From contig NZ_SZPX01000004.1 in NCBI RefSeq assembly GCF_005217605.1, positions 1-64,000 of the forward strand: a stretch of DNA of 64,000 nucleotides, given 5' to 3'. Below, piece by piece: positions 1 through 7,679 of this stretch. The stretch is from Sulfurimonas crateris. GTDB lineage: Bacteria > Campylobacterota > Campylobacteria > Campylobacterales > Sulfurimonadaceae. Below the pieces are notes generated by a model. It was not told the DNA's origin and made no database searches. It saw only the letters and a program-made list of their open reading frames with translations. Each line of letters begins with the position of its first letter. Positions within the stretch are counted from its first letter, which is position 1. Position numbers and translations under genes: made by a program.

Positions 1-196
1 TAAATGCACCCGTAGATTCTACTCCTATGATAAAATCATCACTATCTAAAGATAACTCAGCTAATCGTTTGAGTAGTTCTCTAAGACCTAAAATATCTGA
101 ATATATCCAAAACGGTTTAACAGCAAATTCATTAGTATCATCTAAGATACAAACATAATGTTTCTCTTTCGCAACATCAATTCCAACATAATACAT
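1..196 (-). CDS. IS110-family transposase, N-terminal part (cut by window edge)
   Basis: The 65 visible codons open with MYYVGIDVAKEKHYVCILD and continue to GVESTGAF, the start of the RuvC-like DEDD domain of IS110-family transposases; the Asp of GID is the first catalytic acid. ATG at 196-194 is preceded by AGAGG about five bases upstream, which fixes the start. The rest lies before position 1, so I cannot tell whether the gene is intact or whether it belongs to the IS110 or the IS1111 group. Neighbours to the right are AT-rich accessory genes, in keeping with an insertion site. Confidence 0.85.
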   Translation of the reverse strand, partial: MYYVGIDVAKEKHYVCILDDTNEFAVKPFWIYSDILGLRELLKRLAELSLDSDDFIIGVESTGAF

Positions 197-448
197 TTTA
201 CACCTCTTGTAGTTAGTTTGTAGATCTCATAGCTTCGTGTTATAAAAGGTAAAGAGTGTCAATCTCCCCTTAGCATCCTATAGATGATTTTATAAAGCTA
301 ACACAAGACGTTTTATGTGCTAGTACTTAAGTCCAAAAAGGAAAAAAACCTGTTTATTATTAGCTTTTGTGAAAACTATGAGTCTTTAAGAACACACAAC
401 CATATTTTAACTATTTGGTTGATAAATATATTATATGAAGGAGTCAAA
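197..448. other. Non-coding end of the IS element and leader of the next gene
   Basis: This gap carries no convincing gene. The part next to the transposase start (about 197-316) would be the non-coding end of the IS110 element. Read toward the transposase it contains TTGACA and TATAAC blocks, but their spacing is only about 12 bases. IS110 elements are known to carry a guide (bridge) RNA in a non-coding end, so this stretch is a candidate location, with no structural proof. The outer boundary of the element is not visible. Positions 437-443 are the ribosome binding site GAAGGAG of the following gene. Confidence 0.35.
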
Positions 449-880
449 GTGAAAAAAGAAAAACCTGCTGCAAGTGTTGTTACACATCATATATTAAATA
501 CAACAATTATATTTCCATTCTTTGGATTACTGGCAGGATACCTTATACTCAAGTTTTTAGGGAATTCCCTTGATGTTACAACATTGAGAATTTTAAAAGA
601 TTTGGTAAGCGTTGGTTTTGTTTTTCTTGGTGTGAAGTATTCACTTTCGTACATCAACAAAAAATACTCCGTTGCTAATCCAGAAAAAAGCTCAAAAATT
701 TCGATTATTATTTTTGGTGTGTTAGCTACATGTATGTGGATACTCAGCATCCTCAATGGTTTTAATATCATCGGTATTGTTTACAACACAGTATTTTTCG
801 GAATTGTCTTTGCAATTTTCTTTGCAATGACAAAAAAATACTTTTCAAGCTTACAAGCTCCACAGATACCAGAAGCCTAA
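449..880 (+). CDS. Small four-helix membrane protein, unknown function
   Basis: A 143-residue protein starting at GTG 449, chosen because GAAGGAG lies at 437-443; an in-frame ATG at 317 adds 44 residues but has no comparable ribosome binding site. It has four likely membrane segments: two around residues 15-60, then one near 80-100 and one near 105-125. It has short charged loops and a Pro-rich tail (QAPQIPEA). I recognise no family. It sits between an IS110 end and another unfamiliar membrane gene, in AT-rich sequence, so it is probably accessory. Confidence 0.6.
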   Translation: MKKEKPAASVVTHHILNTTIIFPFFGLLAGYLILKFLGNSLDVTTLRILKDLVSVGFVFLGVKYSLSYINKKYSVANPEKSSKISIIIFGVLATCMWILSILNGFNIIGIVYNTVFFGIVFAIFFAMTKKYFSSLQAPQIPEA

Positions 881-920
881 CAAGGCTTGGTGAGTTTAAC
901 CATTAAATACAAGGAGAAAC

Positions 921-1493
921 ATGTTATTAATATTTGAATTAGCTTTATTTGTTGGAGCTATTGTAAGAGGTTGGGTTATAGGTGCAATTGTTGCTCTAGT
1001 ATTATTGTTTGTAGCGCAAATTTTAATGGTAGAATTAAATATGGAAAGTAAGGGCTTAAGTACAGTTATTGAAATAATATTTATAATAAGTCTTATTTTG
1101 ATGATTGTTTTTCCAAAGAAAACTAAAAATCATACTTGTAAAAAGTGTAATAGTATTGTAAGTGAAGATGATTTCAAATGTAAAACTTGTGGAAATATTT
1201 TAAAAGACATAACTCAAAAAGAGAATATAACTCCAGACAAGTATTTGTTGACAGCAATTTTAGTAAATCAAGAAGATTTTATAAAAATAAAAAATAAAAT
1301 TATTGAACAATTTAAACCACTAGGGTATAACATTGAATCCATCAACAAAGAAGACACTATTATGTTGAACAGTGAGACAATTGATAAGTCATATGTTTTT
1401 GCTAAGATTAAAGGAAATGAATTATCTATCGAGTCCTTTAGAGCCGAAAAACCAAATATTAAAATTGATGAAAAAGGTTCTATTGTTGAATAA
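921..1493 (+). CDS. Membrane-anchored zinc-ribbon protein, unknown function
   Basis: A 190-residue protein with AAGGAG at 911-916 before ATG 921. Two or three membrane segments occupy residues 1-65. A zinc ribbon follows, with two CxxC knuckles (CKKC and CKTC, about residues 73-91), then a soluble domain of about 90 residues ending in acidic sequence. The zinc ribbon is seen directly; the last domain matches nothing I know. It follows the previous membrane gene by 40 bases in the same direction, so the two may be co-transcribed. Confidence 0.6.
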   Translation: MLLIFELALFVGAIVRGWVIGAIVALVLLFVAQILMVELNMESKGLSTVIEIIFIISLILMIVFPKKTKNHTCKKCNSIVSEDDFKCKTCGNILKDITQKENITPDKYLLTAILVNQEDFIKIKNKIIEQFKPLGYNIESINKEDTIMLNSETIDKSYVFAKIKGNELSIESFRAEKPNIKIDEKGSIVE

Positions 1494-1504
1494 GTATTTT
1501 TCAC

Positions 1505-1590
1505 TCGTTCCCAACTTGTAGTTGGGAATGCATACTGAAATAACAACACAAAGCGATATGTGAATTCCCAAGTAAAACTTGGGAACTAGA
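1505..1590. repeat. Bipartite palindromic repeat (REP-like), copy 1
   Basis: Two hairpins lie in tandem. The first pairs TTCCCAAC at 1508-1515 with GTTGGGAA at 1521-1528 around a 5-base loop; the second pairs TTCCCAAG at 1565-1572 with CTTGGGAA at 1578-1585. The unit begins CTCGTTCCCA and is followed by ATGCATACTG. The same plan recurs at 25813-25894 and in degenerate form at 25293-25323. Such units are typical of REP/BIME-like non-autonomous elements moved by TnpA-REP (RAYT) proteins; no RAYT gene is in the window. Confidence 0.75.
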
Positions 1591-1628
1591 AAAGCATACA
1601 ATAGAAAGTTTATTTAACATTTTTTTGC

Positions 1629-1634
1629 TAAAAT
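1629..1634 (+). promoter_or_regulatory. Extended -10 promoter of the toxin-antitoxin operon
   Basis: TAAAAT preceded by TTTTTTTGC gives an extended -10 (TGC then TAAAAT) in a T-rich context, the usual look of a Campylobacterota sigma-70 promoter. It lies 37 bases before the antitoxin ATG, and GGGAG is at 1652-1656. Confidence 0.45.
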
Positions 1635-1665
1635 TGGCGTTATATTAAAAATTTGGGAGATATTT

Positions 1666-1908
1666 ATGATACAGCTATCAATAGAAGAGCCAAAGATTGA
1701 AAAGTTTTTTAATAGCTCAAAAGATGAAATAATGAAAGCATTGAAGTTTATTGTTGACAATGACATACATGATTTCTCTCAAATAAACAATACTTCCGAG
1801 CTTAGTGAAGAACAAAAAAAAGAGCTTGGTTCTAGAATAAACTCTTTTCATAAAGATTGCTCTATTGGTCGAAATTGGAATGACATAAAAAGTGATTTAG
1901 AAAGATAG
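1666..1908 (+). CDS. Probable antitoxin of a ParE/RelE-type module
   Basis: An 80-residue acidic protein (ATG 1666, GGGAG at 1652-1656) lying two bases before a ParE-like toxin gene. I do not recognise its family. It is predicted to be mostly helical, with a Glu/Lys-rich middle (LSEEQKKELG), and has no obvious ribbon-helix-helix or HTH motif. The antitoxin role is inferred from size, gene order and tight spacing to the toxin. Modules of this kind usually repress their own promoter. Confidence 0.6.
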   Translation: MIQLSIEEPKIEKFFNSSKDEIMKALKFIVDNDIHDFSQINNTSELSEEQKKELGSRINSFHKDCSIGRNWNDIKSDLER

Positions 1909-1910
1909 TT

Positions 1911-2210
1911 TTGACTTTAAAACTACATCCTCTTGCGGAAAATGAGTTAGTAATTGCACTCAACTATTACTTTGAAATAAGCCCAAAACTAGAAAAAAAA
2001 TTTTTATCTCATATTGACAAACAATTCAACGATATCCTAAGTTCTCCAAATTTATATCAATATGAGACTGAAACATCTCAAAAAGTTGTAATGAAGAAGT
2101 TTCCATACATCATAATATATGAAAAATATGAAGATATTATAATGATATTGGCTATCTTTCATACAAAACAAAATCCAAAAAAACTAATGCAAAGAAATAA
2201 CAATACCTAG
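1911..2210 (+). CDS. ParE/RelE-family toxin
   Basis: A 99-residue protein beginning at TTG 1911, two bases after the antitoxin stop, so translation is probably coupled. The pattern fits the RelE/ParE fold: LHPLAENELVIALNYY at the N-terminus, an I..I..SP..Y segment, then MKKFPYIIIYE and a final strand with AIFHTKQNPKKL. The HxxxNP ending is typical of ParE-like toxins, which act on gyrase; other members cleave mRNA, and the sequence alone does not decide between them. Its position beside an IS110 end fits horizontal acquisition. Confidence 0.75.
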   Translation: MTLKLHPLAENELVIALNYYFEISPKLEKKFLSHIDKQFNDILSSPNLYQYETETSQKVVMKKFPYIIIYEKYEDIIMILAIFHTKQNPKKLMQRNNNT

Positions 2211-2223
2211 AGGAAACAGTTTA

Positions 2224-3624
2224 ATGACAATTTACGATTCAGTGCAAAAAACAAAGAGGGAGTTTATCCCTCAAGAGAGCGACAAAGTGAGCCTTTATGT
2301 GTGCGGTCCTACTGTTTATGACGATGCCCACTTGGGACATGCAAAAAGCGCTCTTGTTTTTGACCTTTTAACTAGAGTTTTAAAGGCTGAGGGCTACGAT
2401 GTTACCTATGCAAGAAACATAACGGATATCGACGATAAGATCATCAACAAAGCGAGCCAAAACGGCAAAGAGATAAAAGAGATAACAGATTTTTATACCG
2501 AAGCCTACCACAAAGAGATGGAGAAGCTTGGCGTAAAACGGCCAGATCTTGAGCCAAAAGCAACCGAATCGCTTGAAGCGATGTTTGAGCTGATACAAAA
2601 GCTTATCGATAGCAACCATGCCTACAAAACAGAAGACGGCGATGTCTATTTTGACACCTCAAGCGACAGTGAGTACCTCAAGCTCTCTTGCAGAATTCAA
2701 GATGAAGATGACAAAAAACAGCGTGTTGAGAGCTCCTCACAGAAAAAGAACAGTGCAGATTTTGCTCTATGGAAAAGCGTAAAAGACGACAGTGTAACAT
2801 TTGATTCCCCTTTTGGCAGAGGTCGTCCGGGATGGCACTTGGAGTGTTCTGCCATGATAGAGAAGCATTTGGCGCATAAAGGCAGAAAGTTTGCCGTAGA
2901 TATTCACGGCGGCGGGGCTGACCTGCTCTTTCCTCACCATGAAAACGAAGCGGCGCAGACAAGATGTGCGACAGACCACGCACTCGCAAACTACTGGATG
3001 CACAACGGTTTTGTAAATATAGACGGCGAGAAGATGTCTAAAAGCTTGGGAAACAGCTTTTTTTTGAAAGATGCTCTAAAAGTTTACGACGGAGAGGTTC
3101 TGCGTTTTTATCTTCTAAGTACGCACTACAGAAGCAACTTCAACTTCAACGAAGATGATCTGCTCGCTTCCAAGAAGAGACTAGACAAGATTTACAGACT
3201 CAAAAAACGCCTATTTGGGCTCACGCACAACAACGAGAAGACTGAGTTTCAGGAAAATCTTTTAAAAGCCCTAAACGATGACCTCAACATATCCGCTGCT
3301 TTGGCTCTCATAGATGAGATGCTATCTCACGCCAACGAGACGCTTGATGCGGCGGGAAAACACAAAGAGCTTAAGCGTGATACATTATCAAACCTTGCAT
3401 ACATAGAAGAGGTTTTGGGGTTTGGCGTAAAAAACCCTTACGAGTATTTTCAGTGGGGAGTCAACGAAGAGACAAAGGCAAAGATAGAGACGCTCATAAA
3501 GCAGAGAGATGAAGCAAAAAAAGCTAAAGATTTTGCAACCTCAGACAATATCCGCGATGAGATACTCTCCTTTGGCGTAAGTCTTATGGACACGCCTCAA
3601 GGTACGTTTTGGGAGAGGGTATAA
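2224..3624 (+). CDS. cysS: Cysteine--tRNA ligase
   Basis: Charges tRNA-Cys in the cytoplasm. The 466-residue length is normal. Class I signature HLGH is at residues 36-39 and KMSKS at 270-274. The catalytic zinc ligands are recognisable: Cys27 in CGPT, Cys208 in HLECSA, and the His/Glu of FPHHENE near 238-241. The C-terminal part (about 330-466) is the helical anticodon-binding region ending in DTPQGTFWERV. Its stop is followed at once by a hairpin shared with the convergent gene. Confidence 0.97.
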   Translation: MTIYDSVQKTKREFIPQESDKVSLYVCGPTVYDDAHLGHAKSALVFDLLTRVLKAEGYDVTYARNITDIDDKIINKASQNGKEIKEITDFYTEAYHKEMEKLGVKRPDLEPKATESLEAMFELIQKLIDSNHAYKTEDGDVYFDTSSDSEYLKLSCRIQDEDDKKQRVESSSQKKNSADFALWKSVKDDSVTFDSPFGRGRPGWHLECSAMIEKHLAHKGRKFAVDIHGGGADLLFPHHENEAAQTRCATDHALANYWMHNGFVNIDGEKMSKSLGNSFFLKDALKVYDGEVLRFYLLSTHYRSNFNFNEDDLLASKKRLDKIYRLKKRLFGLTHNNEKTEFQENLLKALNDDLNISAALALIDEMLSHANETLDAAGKHKELKRDTLSNLAYIEEVLGFGVKNPYEYFQWGVNEETKAKIETLIKQRDEAKKAKDFATSDNIRDEILSFGVSLMDTPQGTFWERV

Positions 3625-3637
3625 CTCTTTAGTTATA
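3620..3637. terminator. Hairpin between cysS and the convergent flavoprotein gene
   Basis: TATAACT (3620-3626) and AGTTATA (3631-3637) form a 7-bp stem with a CTTT loop, followed by TATCCCTTTTTA. It overlaps both stop codons. The stem is AT-rich, so termination strength is uncertain. Confidence 0.4.
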
Positions 3638-4835
3638 TATCCCTTTTTATTCTGTTCTTATAGCCTGCGTTGATGCGCAAACGTAGTCCGAGATAGTAGG
3701 CTTTGGTTATAGCTTTTTTTAGAAGATACGCACTGTATCCGCTAACTTTTATAAAACCAAAAATCTCGCCTGCAGAGTACTTTCCGCCAAGAGCGATAAA
3801 TACGCCAAGAACGCTGGAGTTAAACGGTTTTATATCTTGTTTGTCCATCTTTTTTCTGATGGCATCCGCCACATACTCTGCACTTCTCTCCGCAGTCTGC
3901 GCGGTCGGAGGGAGCACTTCTTTTGCAGCGTTTTTTATCTCTACACAGTCGCCGATTGCAAAGACGTTCTCTCTGTTGCCAATGTTAAGCCTGCTGTTTG
4001 GAATGAACTGGGATATCTTGTTTTTCTCTACATCCAAAGAGTCGTTTAGTTCGGCTGCTTTTATGCCTCCCGTAAAGACCATAAAGTGGTATTTGAGCTT
4101 TTTTGAATCTCTAAAGTAGATATATGAATCATCCATGCTATCTATAAACGTCTCTCTTAGCGTCTTTACTCCCAATGAATCGAGCCTTTTTTGCGTGCTC
4201 TTGATTAGAAACTCGCTCACTCCAGGCAAAATGGTCTTGCTTGCGTCTATGAGATATATCTTTATACTCTCTACTCTGGCACCTATCGTCTTTTTATACA
4301 CTTCTATGACATGAGCCATCTCCGCGGCAACCTCTACACCGCTAAGACCTGCTCCGCCGATGACCAGATTAATATCTTCGCCGTTTTTTTCGTTTAAGAG
4401 CTTTTTATAGATAAGGTTTTCAAACTCGATTCTGAAGTTATAAGCTCTTTGGAGCTTTTTCACACCGTAGCTATGTTCTCTTAGCCCCTTTATAAAAGAG
4501 AAAAAGTTTGTTTGCGCTCCCGTTGCGATTATTAAGTAGTCGTAAGGTATTGAACCCCCGAGTCTCTTTACCTGCTGTTCATCAAACTCTATCGAAGTTA
4601 CCCTATCGTTTATATACTCTACCTTTTTTTCAAACCCACTGCACCACTCTTTGAGATCCACGGCGACATCGTGCATATCAAATCTGCCCGCTATATAGCC
4701 GTATGCTTCGGTCTGTAGATAGTGGTATGGATTTTTATCTATAAGCGTTATATCTATGTCACTGCTTTTAGAGAGATGCTCCACTGCCCGCAGTCCGCCG
4801 TAACCGCCTCCGATAACCACTACTTTTTTATTCAA
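3633..4835 (-). CDS. Type II NADH dehydrogenase-like FAD/NAD-binding oxidoreductase
   Basis: A 400-residue two-dinucleotide-binding flavoprotein of the NDH-2/sulfide:quinone-reductase superfamily. An FAD-binding GGGYGG lies at the start (residues 9-14), an NAD-binding GGAGLSGVE near residue 170, and the FAD-contacting AIGDC toward the C-terminus. There is no redox Cys pair of the SQR type near the active site, so an NADH:quinone role is the better guess. The start is TTG 4835, preceded by AAAAGG. An in-frame codon at 4907 would add 24 unrelated residues and run into the divergent gene starting at 4893. Confidence 0.8.
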   Translation of the reverse strand: MNKKVVVIGGGYGGLRAVEHLSKSSDIDITLIDKNPYHYLQTEAYGYIAGRFDMHDVAVDLKEWCSGFEKKVEYINDRVTSIEFDEQQVKRLGGSIPYDYLIIATGAQTNFFSFIKGLREHSYGVKKLQRAYNFRIEFENLIYKKLLNEKNGEDINLVIGGAGLSGVEVAAEMAHVIEVYKKTIGARVESIKIYLIDASKTILPGVSEFLIKSTQKRLDSLGVKTLRETFIDSMDDSYIYFRDSKKLKYHFMVFTGGIKAAELNDSLDVEKNKISQFIPNSRLNIGNRENVFAIGDCVEIKNAAKEVLPPTAQTAERSAEYVADAIRKKMDKQDIKPFNSSVLGVFIALGGKYSAGEIFGFIKVSGYSAYLLKKAITKAYYLGLRLRINAGYKNRIKRDI

Positions 4836-4892
4836 ATTTTGCCTTTTGCTCTTTAAAGTGGTTAAAATTATACAAAAATTATTAGGCAAAAA

Positions 4893-5822
4893 ATGAGAGT
4901 TGAACAACTAGAAGAACTTTTAGAAGAGAACACAAAAGATGCAACCGAAGAATTTAAGAGACTTTTTCACGGGCGCGGCGGTCTTTATGAGGAGTACAAG
5001 CACCTCACCATAGACTCCATTGACACCATACTCAGCGTAGGATTCTACTTTGAAGAGGAGTCTGAGAGTGAGCTTATAGAGATGCTAAAGCGGTTTGTAT
5101 CTTCAAGCAGATATAAGACTCTTGTAATCCAGAGACGCTATATAAAAGGCTATCCAAGTGAGGTCATTGTAGGAGAGTTAGAGCAAGACACTTTTGCAAT
5201 AGAGAACGGTATGAAGCTAAAATTAAACCTGCTCTCCAACCAAAACAGCTTCTACTTCCCAGATATGAAAAACGGCAGAGCGTTCGTGAGAGAGAATGCA
5301 AAAGATAAAAACGTGCTAAATCTCTTTAGTTACACCTGCGCTTTTAGTGTTGCGGCAAAACTGGGCGGCGCGCTAAGTGTCTCAAACATAGATATGAGCA
5401 AAGGCGCGCTCTCGGTGGGACGCTCAAACCACCATCTAAACGGCATCGACACAAAAGGGGTCAGTTTTTTACCCTACAATATTTTAAAGTCCTTCTCACG
5501 CATCAAAAAAAGAGGACCGTATGATCTAATCATCATAGACCCGCCAACCTTTCAAAAAGGGAGTTTTGAGGCTACAAAAGATTACCAAAAGATCATCAAA
5601 AAGCTGCCTGAGATAGCAGCGGACGAGTGCACGCTTCTTGCATGTCTGAACTCACCTGAACTTGATTGTGATTTTTTGACAGAGCTCATCAAAGAGCTCA
5701 CCCCCGACTTTGAGTTTGTAGGGCGGCTTGAAAACCCAAAAGAGTTTGTAAGCCTAGATGAGCAAAGAAGCCTTAAAAATCTGGTGTTTAGTCGCAGTAA
5801 GAAGCAAGAAGAGCAGATTTAA
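4893..5822 (+). CDS. RlmI-like class I SAM-dependent RNA methyltransferase
   Basis: A 309-residue protein with a variable N-terminal half and a Rossmann methyltransferase half. SAM motif I reads VLNLFSYTCAFS (residues 141-152), the acidic motif II is in SNIDMSKGAL (about 164-173), and the catalytic DPPTFQKG is at 216-223. This set matches the RlmI/RlmK group of 23S rRNA (cytosine-C5 or guanine-N7) methyltransferases. The N-terminal PUA domain typical of E. coli RlmI is not recognisable, so the substrate is inferred. The 3' end overlaps the convergent DJ-1 gene by 35 bases. Confidence 0.8.
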   Translation: MRVEQLEELLEENTKDATEEFKRLFHGRGGLYEEYKHLTIDSIDTILSVGFYFEEESESELIEMLKRFVSSSRYKTLVIQRRYIKGYPSEVIVGELEQDTFAIENGMKLKLNLLSNQNSFYFPDMKNGRAFVRENAKDKNVLNLFSYTCAFSVAAKLGGALSVSNIDMSKGALSVGRSNHHLNGIDTKGVSFLPYNILKSFSRIKKRGPYDLIIIDPPTFQKGSFEATKDYQKIIKKLPEIAADECTLLACLNSPELDCDFLTELIKELTPDFEFVGRLENPKEFVSLDEQRSLKNLVFSRSKKQEEQI

Positions 5823-6345
5823 CCTCGCTGTACTTCTGCTCGCCTTTTAACTTTTTGACTATCTGCAGAGCAAAACAGATGGCAGTTGCGGGTCCTCTTG
5901 AAGTCATCACGTTGCCATCTGTAACCACCATGTCACTATCGCTAAAACCGTCCTCTCTTATCTGCTCTTCCGTAGTCGGATAACAAGTATAGTTATGCTT
6001 TAGAACTCCTGCCGTATGCAGAGCCAGAGGTGCCGCACAGATAGCTCCGATATTTTTGCCCTCCGCGTCCATCTCTTTTAATATCCTCTGCACATTAGCA
6101 TCATCGCGTAAGGCAACAGTTCCGCCCCAACCGCCCGGCAGTACTATCATATCCAGCGAAGATACATCGACATCGTTTATGCTCATCTCTGCCATAACAG
6201 TGATATTGTGCGCTCCCTTGACCTCTCTTTTGGCGTTCAAAGATGCGATAAGCACCTCGATATCTCCTCTTCTTAGTACATCTATGATATTTATAGCTTC
6301 TATCTCTTCAAATCCCTCAGCCAAGGGCACTAAAACTCTGCTCAT
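5788..6345 (-). CDS. DJ-1/PfpI-family protein (YajL/ThiJ type)
   Basis: A 185-residue single-domain protein. The nucleophile elbow is AICAAP with Cys103, and the supporting Glu lies in GFEEIEA near residues 13-16; VLPGGWGG at 69-76 is the oxyanion-side glycine loop. The family includes YajL/DJ-1 chaperone or deglycase-like proteins acting on oxidised or glycated proteins; the exact activity is debated. It is monocistronic, starting at 6345 with CAGGAGAACAG just ahead of the ATG, and diverges from the arabinose-lipid operon. Confidence 0.9.
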   Translation of the reverse strand: MSRVLVPLAEGFEEIEAINIIDVLRRGDIEVLIASLNAKREVKGAHNITVMAEMSINDVDVSSLDMIVLPGGWGGTVALRDDANVQRILKEMDAEGKNIGAICAAPLALHTAGVLKHNYTCYPTTEEQIREDGFSDSDMVVTDGNVMTSRGPATAICFALQIVKKLKGEQKYSEVKSALLASYCD

Positions 6346-6391
6346 AATACTGTTCTCCTTTGCATGATTTCTATCTTATTCATATAAATGG

Positions 6392-6397
6392 TATACT
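6392..6397 (+). promoter_or_regulatory. Promoter of the arabinose-lipid operon
   Basis: TATACT preceded by TGG (extended -10) lies 28 bases before the TTG start of the first gene. No good -35 is seen. It is the only clear promoter ahead of six overlapping genes. Confidence 0.5.
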
Positions 6398-6424
6398 ATC
6401 ATTTAAAAAATTAAGGTTATCTTT

Positions 6425-7291
6425 TTGACTGAAACACTTAAGCTCTTTCGCATACATCAATATATAAAAAACCTCTTTATATTTCTGCCCCTGCTCTTCT
6501 CGTTTTCATTCAGTGACAGCCAAGACAATCTAAACGTACTAGTCGCTTTTTTGCTCTTTAGCCTTTTGGCAAGCAGTATCTACATCTTCAACGACCTTTT
6601 GGATATTAACGAAGACAGAGCCCATCCTACAAAGAGAAACCGCCCACTTGCAAGCGGAAGCGTCTCCAAGAACAGCGCGATCTCTCTTATGCTGATCCTC
6701 TCAACGACTTCACTCGGCATCTCGCTGCTCTTTAACACAGAACTTTTTACTGTTTTGCTTATCTATTTTCTTTTAAATATCGCCTATACGCTAAAACTGA
6801 AACATATTGCCATTTTGGATATTTTCATCATCGCTACAGGCTTTGTTCTTCGCCTCTTTGCAGGCTCAAGTGTGACGGAGATCCCACTCTCTATGTGGAT
6901 CATACTTATGACATTTCTTTTGGCGCTATTTTTGGCACTTGCAAAAAGAAGAGACGATGTCCTTCTCTCGCTTGAGGGGCAGGAGACGCGCAAAAACATA
7001 GACGGCTACAACCTTGAGTTCGTAAACGCTTCTATGGTCTTGATGGCGGGAGTCGTGATTGTCAGCTACCTAATGTATACCATCTCGCCCGAAGTTGAGA
7101 GCAGACTCGGCACCGAGCATCTCTATCTTACCTCGTTTTTCGTCATCTTGGGAATTTTGCGCTATATGCAGATAACATTTGTGGAAGAGGAGAGCGGAAG
7201 CCCTACAAAAGTGGTCATTAGAGACAAGTTCTTAAAACTTACCATCCTCTTTTGGCTCATTAGTTTTATAGCGATCGCAAAGCTTACATGA
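6425..7291 (+). CDS. Polyprenyl-phosphate phosphoribosyltransferase (UbiA family)
   Basis: An integral membrane prenyl-type transferase of 288 residues with about nine membrane helices. The first Asp-rich loop reads NDLLDINEDRAHPTKR (56-71) followed by RPLASG. This matches the mycobacterial Rv3806c class, which moves 5-phosphoribose from PRPP onto decaprenyl phosphate; quinone-pathway UbiA proteins lack the HPTKRxRPxxxG part. In this organism the lipid would be undecaprenyl phosphate (inference). TTG 6425 is the start, with AAGG ahead. The stop overlaps the GtrA ATG by four bases. Confidence 0.88.
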   Translation: MTETLKLFRIHQYIKNLFIFLPLLFSFSFSDSQDNLNVLVAFLLFSLLASSIYIFNDLLDINEDRAHPTKRNRPLASGSVSKNSAISLMLILSTTSLGISLLFNTELFTVLLIYFLLNIAYTLKLKHIAILDIFIIATGFVLRLFAGSSVTEIPLSMWIILMTFLLALFLALAKRRDDVLLSLEGQETRKNIDGYNLEFVNASMVLMAGVVIVSYLMYTISPEVESRLGTEHLYLTSFFVILGILRYMQITFVEEESGSPTKVVIRDKFLKLTILFWLISFIAIAKLT

Positions 7292-7677
7292 TAGCACTTA
7301 GATATACGCTTTTTGCTGTTTTATCGACAGCCGTAAATATAGCCTTTCAGTATATAAGTTTTTTAATATACAGCGGGTTTTTGGCACTTTACGTAGCTAT
7401 GTTCGTCGGAACGGTTGCGGGTTTGGTGCTTAAATATGTTCTTGATAAAAAATATATCTTTTTTCACACGCCTAAGAGCAAAAAGGATGACGGCAAAAAG
7501 TTTTTTCTCTACTCGCTTATGGGTATTTTTACTACATTTATCTTTTGGGGTTTTGAGATAGGGTTTGATCTCGCCTTTGAAGATGAGGGCGCAAAATATC
7601 TTGGTGCCGTTATTGGACTTAGTATAGGATATATAGTAAAATACTATCTCGATAAAAGATTTGTCTTTAAGGATTAG
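7288..7677 (+). CDS. GtrA-family membrane protein (candidate lipid-sugar flippase)
   Basis: 129 residues with four membrane helices and the GtrA pattern: an N-terminal RYTLFAVLSTAVN, a basic cytoplasmic loop after LKYVLDKKYIF, and the repeated end YIVKYYLDKRFVF. GtrA proteins are thought to help flip polyprenyl-linked monosaccharides across the inner membrane. Overlap with the preceding gene (ATGA) and placement between the phosphoribosyltransferase and the oxidase suggest it flips the arabinosylated lipid. Confidence 0.85.
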   Translation: MIALRYTLFAVLSTAVNIAFQYISFLIYSGFLALYVAMFVGTVAGLVLKYVLDKKYIFFHTPKSKKDDGKKFFLYSLMGIFTTFIFWGFEIGFDLAFEDEGAKYLGAVIGLSIGYIVKYYLDKRFVFKD

Positions 7678-7679
7678 CC

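Noticed and set aside
1505-1590. CRISPR-like repeats
   Set aside because: Only two hairpins, no regular spacers, and the same unit is dispersed; it is a REP-like element. No CRISPR array is present anywhere in the window.
4836-4907. Upstream extension of the NDH-2-like gene to 4907
   Set aside because: The extra 24 residues lie before the FAD-binding start and overlap the divergent gene; TTG 4835 has a ribosome binding site.
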